Shown here: piece after piece, positions 59,780-64,000 of the stretch | How the letters are laid out: every line of letters starts with the position of its first letter | Position numbering within the stretch: the first letter of the stretch is position 1 | Source: Phytomonospora sp040655735 | Lineage (GTDB): Bacteria; Actinomycetota; Actinomycetes; Mycobacteriales; Micromonosporaceae | Assembly: GCF_040655735.1 (NCBI RefSeq) | Contig: NZ_JBFAKK010000008.1 | Span: 124,001-188,000 of the forward strand | Direction: 5' to 3' | DNA: 64,000 bases | Program-made: the position numbers and the translations under genes | Notes under the pieces: generated by a model | Seen by the model: the letters and a program-made list of their open reading frames with translations, nothing else | Databases searched by the model: none | Told to the model about the DNA's origin: nothing

Positions 59780-60961
59780 ATGGTCTCACGTGACTGGATG
59801 GAAAAGGACTTCTACAAAGTTCTCGGGGTTCCCAAGGACGCCCCCACCGCCGACATCAAGAAGGCGTACCGGCAGCTCGCCCGCGATCTCCACCCTGACC
59901 ACAACCCCGGCAACACCACCGCCGAGGACCGGTTCAAGGAGGTGTCGGAGGCCTACACCGTGCTGGCCGACGACAAGAAGCGGCGCGAGTACGACGAGAT
60001 GCGCTCGCTGCTGGGCGCCGGGGCCTTCCGCCGTGACGCCCGCATGGGCGGCGGCGCGACCCCCTTCGACCTGAGCGACCTGCTCAACCAGGCGCGCGGC
60101 GGCGGTGGCGGTTTCGGCGGTACGCCCACCGGGGACGCCGGCGGCTTCACCGACATCTTCGGCAACCTCTTCGGGCAGGGCCGCCGTCGCGGTCCGGCGA
60201 AGGGCCGTGACGTCGAGGCCTCGGTCGTTCTCGACTTCGCCGACGCCGTCAAGGGGACGACGATCCCGCTGACGCTTCGCGCTCCGGGCGTGTGCGACAC
60301 CTGCCACGGCAACGGCGCCCGTCCCGGGACGATCCCCGAGACCTGCCAGACCTGCCACGGCCTCGGCATGGTGACCACCAACCAGGGCGCGTTCAGTTTC
60401 TCCGAGCCCTGCAAGGACTGCCAGGGCGTCGGCACGATCGTTCGCGACAAGTGCCCGGAGTGCAAGGGCAGCGGCGGGGTCACCAAGACCCGCACGCTGA
60501 CCGTGCGCATCCCGCCCGGTGTCGACAATGGACAGAAGATCCGCCTGGCGGGTCGCGGTGAGCCCGGTGACCGGGGCGGCCCGACGGGCGACTTGTTCGT
60601 GCTGATCACCGTGCGCAAGCACGAGGTCTTCGACCGCAAGGGCGACAACCTCGTGCTGCGGGTTCCGATCACCTTCCCGGAGGCCGCGCTCGGCACCGAC
60701 GTGCGAGTGCCCACTCTGGACGGTCCGGTGACCGTGCGGGTCCCGGCCGGCACCCCGAGCGGGCGGACGCTGCGCGTTCGCGGCCGGGGAGTCCCGCTGC
60801 GGGACGGATCGCCCGGTGGGGACCTGCTCGTCACCGTCGAGATCGAGGTTCCGCGGGATCTGTCGCCCGAGGCGCGCGAGACGCTGGAGAAGTTCGCCAC
60901 GCAGGTCCCGCCGGCCGGTCGGCATCGCCTAGAGGACCGCATTCCGGACGAAACGGGTTGA
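59780..60961 (+). CDS. dnaJ: Chaperone DnaJ
   Basis: A 393-residue type I DnaJ. The J domain (residues 8-75) has LARDLHPDHNPGN with the catalytic HPD. A Gly/Phe-rich stretch follows (RGGGGGFGGTPTGDAGGF). The zinc domain has four C-x2-C-x-G-x-G-type repeats: CDTCHGNGA, CQTCHGLGM, CKDCQGVGT and CPECKGSGG. Two C-terminal substrate-binding barrels complete it. The ATG at 59780 is preceded by GGGAGGGGAGG. It is third in the operon, 42 bp after grpE, and presents clients to DnaK. Confidence 0.97.
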   Translation: MVSRDWMEKDFYKVLGVPKDAPTADIKKAYRQLARDLHPDHNPGNTTAEDRFKEVSEAYTVLADDKKRREYDEMRSLLGAGAFRRDARMGGGATPFDLSDLLNQARGGGGGFGGTPTGDAGGFTDIFGNLFGQGRRRGPAKGRDVEASVVLDFADAVKGTTIPLTLRAPGVCDTCHGNGARPGTIPETCQTCHGLGMVTTNQGAFSFSEPCKDCQGVGTIVRDKCPECKGSGGVTKTRTLTVRIPPGVDNGQKIRLAGRGEPGDRGGPTGDLFVLITVRKHEVFDRKGDNLVLRVPITFPEAALGTDVRVPTLDGPVTVRVPAGTPSGRTLRVRGRGVPLRDGSPGGDLLVTVEIEVPRDLSPEARETLEKFATQVPPAGRHRLEDRIPDETG

Positions 60962-61023
60962 CGTCCACCGTCGCGGTGGGGGACATTGACCGGCGACGAG
61001 CGGATGAGGAGGTGTAGCGCTCA

Positions 61024-61437
61024 ATGGCCGACAGACATGACATCACACCGGACTCCAAGGTTCTGGTGATCTCGGTGGCGGCCAAGATGGCGGGGATGCA
61101 CCCGCAGACCCTCCGCCAGTACGACCGCCTCGGGCTCGTGCAGCCCGACCGCACGCCGGGCGGTGGACGCCGCTACAGCGTCCGGGACGTGGCGCTGCTG
61201 CGCGAGATCCAGCGCCTGTCCCAGGAGGACGGCGTGAACCTGGCCGGCATCAAGCGCATCATCGCGCTGGAGAACCAGGTCAGCGAGATGCGCGGGCAGC
61301 TCACCGAGCTCGTCGCGCACCTTGAGGAGGCACGCGCGCACCTCGACGAGCTGGAGGCCATCGCGGGCCCGTTCGCGCTGCGGCGGATGTCGCGGATGCC
61401 CGGCAACGCACTGCTTCCCTGGCCGATACGGCAGTAG
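61024..61437 (+). CDS. hspR: Heat-shock repressor HspR (MerR family)
   Basis: A 137-residue MerR-type repressor. The winged helix is VLVISVAAKMAGMHPQTLRQYDRLGLVQPDRTPGGGRRYSVRDVALLREIQRLSQEDGVNLAGIKRIIAL (about 12-80). A coiled-coil follows (QVSEMRGQLTELVAHLEEARAHLDELEAI). Its binding sites are the HAIR elements at 56955-57027. AGGAGGTG precedes the ATG by 9 bp. It closes the operon and completes the feedback loop with DnaK. Confidence 0.96.
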   Translation: MADRHDITPDSKVLVISVAAKMAGMHPQTLRQYDRLGLVQPDRTPGGGRRYSVRDVALLREIQRLSQEDGVNLAGIKRIIALENQVSEMRGQLTELVAHLEEARAHLDELEAIAGPFALRRMSRMPGNALLPWPIRQ

Positions 61438-61487
61438 GGCGCCACCCCGTCGCGCGGCCCGGCGGCGCGACGCCATACTCGGTCGTT

Positions 61488-62363
61488 ATGAGGGCCGGTG
61501 TCTGTTCGGAGTGCGGTGCCAGGGACGGCCACGACGCGCTGTCGGTGCTGTGCGGCCGATGCGGTGCGCCGCTGGGGATCCCCGACTCCGCGCCGCTGAC
61601 CGGTGGTGACTTCTACCTGCCGCCGCTGCTCGACCGCGCCCAGGCCGTCGAGGCCCTGCGCGACTGGATCGGTTCGCGCCGCTTCGCTCCCGGTGCCCTC
61701 AAGCTAGTCGAAGGCCCCGAGCACCTGCGCCTGACGATGGTTCCACATTGGAGTGTCGACGCCCGCGCGGTCGCCGCTTACCAGGGCGAGCGCGGTGAGT
61801 CGTACACCGAGACCGAGACGGTCAAGGACTCCGACGGCCGCCGTTCCACCCGCACCGTCACGAAGACGCGGTGGCACGAGGTGAGCGGCGAGGTCGAGTC
61901 CTCTTTCAGTGACCTGCTGATCGTCGCGGCCGAACCGGCCTGCCGTCCCCGCGTCGCCGGACTGGCTCCCTGGCCGCACGACGGGGCCCGGCAGGTCCGC
62001 ACCGAATCGCCGCCCGAAGGGCAGATCCTGGCCCGCCATGTCGGTCCCGACGACGCCTTCGCCGAGGCGAAGGGGCTGATGAACCCCGAGATCCAGCGGG
62101 CCTGCCGCGAAGCCGTCGGCGGTGACGACCAGCGCGTGCACCGGATCGAGACGACCTATCCCACCGTCGCCCGACGCTCGCTTTCCCTGCCGGTGTGGAC
62201 CGCCGCCTACCGGCACGGCGGCCGGGCGTGGCACGTCCTGATCAACGGCGCGACCGGCGAGGTCCTCGGGCGCCGCCCGTACAGCGCGTGGAAGATCCTG
62301 GCGACCGTCGGGGTCGCGGCCGCGGTGGTCGCGGCGGTGATCGTGGCGGTGACGATGGGGTAG
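61488..62363 (+). CDS. Zinc-ribbon, tail-anchored hypothetical protein
   Basis: A 291-residue protein. Residues 6-29 (CSECGARDGHDALSVLCGRCGAPLG) form a zinc ribbon with two C-x2-C pairs. The middle is an acidic-basic domain without a known family; ETETVKDSDGRRSTRTVTKTRWHEVSGE and ETTYPTVARRSLSLPVWTAAYRHGGRAWHVLINGATGEVLGRRPYS show beta-rich patterns. A single helix at the end (ILATVGVAAAVVAAVIVAVTM) anchors it. It follows hspR by 50 bp but likely has its own promoter. Similar proteins carry zinc ribbons near AAA or chaperone genes; the function here is open. Confidence 0.72.
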   Translation: MRAGVCSECGARDGHDALSVLCGRCGAPLGIPDSAPLTGGDFYLPPLLDRAQAVEALRDWIGSRRFAPGALKLVEGPEHLRLTMVPHWSVDARAVAAYQGERGESYTETETVKDSDGRRSTRTVTKTRWHEVSGEVESSFSDLLIVAAEPACRPRVAGLAPWPHDGARQVRTESPPEGQILARHVGPDDAFAEAKGLMNPEIQRACREAVGGDDQRVHRIETTYPTVARRSLSLPVWTAAYRHGGRAWHVLINGATGEVLGRRPYSAWKILATVGVAAAVVAAVIVAVTMG

Positions 62364-62495
62364 CTGATGCCCCCGCATCCCTTTCACCCCAACACTTCCC
62401 GTCACTTCACTGACGCATATCCGACACCCCTCTTGCGATCCGAACGTTTGTCCGGGGACCTTGATTGTTTCCGGGAAGAGGGGGGAGACCGGCTC

Positions 62496-62573
62496 ATGGA
62501 CACAGTGGCCGCGTTCGCGACGGAGACCGCCGGGAGAGTCGTCGAGGCCGCCGAGGCCCCGGCCGGGCGGTGA
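62496..62573 (+). CDS. 25-residue leader peptide coupled to the STAND gene
   Basis: ATG at 62496 follows GGGGGAGA at a good distance and encodes MDTVAAFATETAGRVVEAAEAPAGR. The stop TGA overlaps the GTG of the next gene (GTGA). The downstream GTG lacks its own good ribosome site. A small coupled protein or translational leader fits; no family is known. Confidence 0.4.
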   Translation: MDTVAAFATETAGRVVEAAEAPAGR

Positions 62574-64000
62574 GCGGACGCCGCGGTCTCGGCCCGCCGG
62601 ACTTCTTCGGTGGGAAGGGCGAGGACGCCGACCTGGATCTCGACCGGCACCTCGGCGGGCCGCCGCGCCATCGGACCGTCCTGCACGTTCCGCACCGCGC
62701 GCCCAGTCTCGGTGCGCTGCAACTGATGCGGGACCGCCCGAGTCGGCTCCTGGCCGCTCGGCACCAGGTGGTCCCCTTCGCCGGCCGCGACCGCGAACTG
62801 AAGGAACTCACCGCCTGGCGTGACTCCCGGCCGGCCCGCGCGGCGCTTCTTCTGCACGCCCGCGGCGGCCAGGGCAAGTCGCGGCTGGCCGAGCGGATCG
62901 CCGTCGAGGCCGCCGAGTCGGGATGGCGCGTCGCCCGGGCACATCACGTCGGCGAGCCCACCGATCCCGGCGACCGGGAGCCCGGCGACCTGTTCGTCCT
63001 CGTCGACAACGCCGACCACTGGCCCCTCACCGAACTCGTCCGCCTCCTCCACCGCCACTCCCGGTGCGGCGGCAGACTGCGGCTCCTGCTGCTCGCCCGC
63101 ACGCAAGGCTGGTGGCCCGCCTTCGCACGCGAACTCGCCCGCGCGGGCGCCGCCGCCGAGGCGGTCCCGCTGTCCCCGCTCGCGTCCGATGTGGACGCGC
63201 GCGCCGAGCACTTCGCCACCGCCGTCGCCCGCTTCGCCGCCGTGTACGAGACCGGCGTCCCGGCCGACGCCCACCCGCCCGGTGGCGTCGGCGACCGCGC
63301 CTACGAACTCACCTTCGCCCTGCACGCCGCCGCGCTCTGCGTCGTCGACGCGGCCTCCCGCCGGGTACGCGGCCCGCGCCACCCCGCCGACCTGTCGGAG
63401 TACCTGATCGACCGGGAACGCGAGCACTGGCGCCGCCTCTTCGGTGCCGAGCGCGTGCCCGACGTCTCCCGCATCGCCTTCACCGCCGCCGTCACCGGCC
63501 CCCTCTCGATGGACGAGACCATCGAGCGTCTCGCCGCCACCGGCCTGCCCGAACTGCACCGGCTCATCGCCGAGCACACCCGCTGCTATCCGCCGTCCCG
63601 TCCCGGCACCGCGCTCGAACCCGTCCACCCCGAACGCCTCGCCGAAGACCTGCTGGCCCTGAGCATCCCGGGACACCCCATGGGCCACGCCGACATCTTC
63701 ATCCCCGGCCTGCTCTCCTTCCCCGGCGAGGCCGGCGCCCGCCGTCTCGGGCCGCTCTTCCGCCGTGACGAGACCGGCGGAGCCCCGCGGCACGCCGCCC
63801 GCGGCATCATCGCCCTGTCGGCCGCCGCGAGCCGCTGGCCGCACGTCATCTCGGCCCTGCGCCGACTCGTCCGCGCCGACCCCGCGCTCATCGCCGACGC
63901 CGGAGCCGCGGCCCTCACCGCCGTCCTCGACCACCTCGACGCCGACACCGCCCTCGCCCTGGTCACGGCCACGGCCGCGAACACCGACCCCGACCTCGCC
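62570..64000 (+). CDS. STAND-like P-loop ATPase (partial, runs off right edge)
   Basis: At least 477 residues; the frame is open to the window end. The P-loop region reads VVPFAGRDRELKELTAWRDSRPARAALLLHARGGQGKSRLAERIA (about 65-108) with Walker A GGQGKS. Walker B is FVLVDNADHWP and sensor RLLLLARTQGWW follows, as in STAND ATPases of actinobacteria. The part after about residue 250 is helical. The GTG start at 62570 is tied to the leader peptide. STAND proteins act as signal-dependent switches in regulation or defence; the C-terminal sensor or effector is outside the window. Confidence 0.82.
   Translation, partial: MSGRRGLGPPDFFGGKGEDADLDLDRHLGGPPRHRTVLHVPHRAPSLGALQLMRDRPSRLLAARHQVVPFAGRDRELKELTAWRDSRPARAALLLHARGGQGKSRLAERIAVEAAESGWRVARAHHVGEPTDPGDREPGDLFVLVDNADHWPLTELVRLLHRHSRCGGRLRLLLLARTQGWWPAFARELARAGAAAEAVPLSPLASDVDARAEHFATAVARFAAVYETGVPADAHPPGGVGDRAYELTFALHAAALCVVDAASRRVRGPRHPADLSEYLIDREREHWRRLFGAERVPDVSRIAFTAAVTGPLSMDETIERLAATGLPELHRLIAEHTRCYPPSRPGTALEPVHPERLAEDLLALSIPGHPMGHADIFIPGLLSFPGEAGARRLGPLFRRDETGGAPRHAARGIIALSAAASRWPHVISALRRLVRADPALIADAGAAALTAVLDHLDADTALALVTATAANTDPDLA

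Overview
The window comes from a high-GC Gram-positive bacterium of the Actinobacteria. Evidence: very high GC in third codon positions; many GTG and TTG starts; an HspR/HAIR-controlled dnaK-grpE-dnaJ-hspR operon; an XRE(DUF5753)/DUF397 gene pair; WYL and TetR regulators; a PiT phosphate transporter with its DUF47 partner; and a DnaB helicase interrupted by an intein. A filamentous actinomycete, perhaps of the Glycomyces/Stackebrandtia type, is my guess. There is no rRNA or tRNA gene to prove it.

Layout. 1-2072: minus-strand dnaB running off the left edge, with an intein after SDLRESG. 2073-2421: leader with a cluster of DnaA boxes. 2384-10372: small regulator/enzyme units (TetR-MFS, VWA lipoprotein, TetR/SDR, HIT-like protein, WYL regulator, GNAT, PCD/glyoxalase fusion), several with clear palindromic operators. 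10373-12135: a moaD remnant, a possible CTAG-flanked MITE, and moaA-moaD. 12249-15601: an FtsK/EccC-like ATPase, a membrane protein and a WXG100-sized helical protein. 15606-19628: SDR, aldo/keto reductase/TetR pair, BRCT-membrane protein and a beheaded MFS gene. 19627-20061: a duplicated 62-bp repeat, each copy followed by two DnaA boxes. 20203-22794: moaC-moaB/mogA-moeA-moaE, completing molybdopterin synthesis together with moaA-moaD.

22829-28650 is the most unusual part. A minus-strand operon with overlapping genes encodes a TIR-domain protein, a STAND-like protein with a degraded P-loop and helical C-terminus, an SPFH-like protein and a membrane protein. It lies downstream of an XRE-TPR regulator. 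I read it as a candidate conflict or defence system. It is followed by two tandem Hsp70-like ATPases (29178-35219) in which the substrate-binding domain is replaced by a long helical-repeat region.

35234-44815: aldo/keto reductase, GNAT, two PQQ-type beta-propeller membrane proteins and the corpse of a third, DUF47-pit, a tandem GC-rich repeat, and an XRE/DUF397 island with small Cys-rich proteins. 44819-53090: DinG-like helicase, ECF sigma factor with a membrane partner, a choice-of-anchor/lamin-tail protein, a kinase-WD40 remnant, an immunity-like protein and a two-component system. 53198-56409: a MacB/FtsX-type ABC exporter, probably controlled by that system. 57060-61437: the heat-shock operon. 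61488-64000: a zinc-ribbon tail-anchored protein and a STAND-like ATPase that runs off the right edge.
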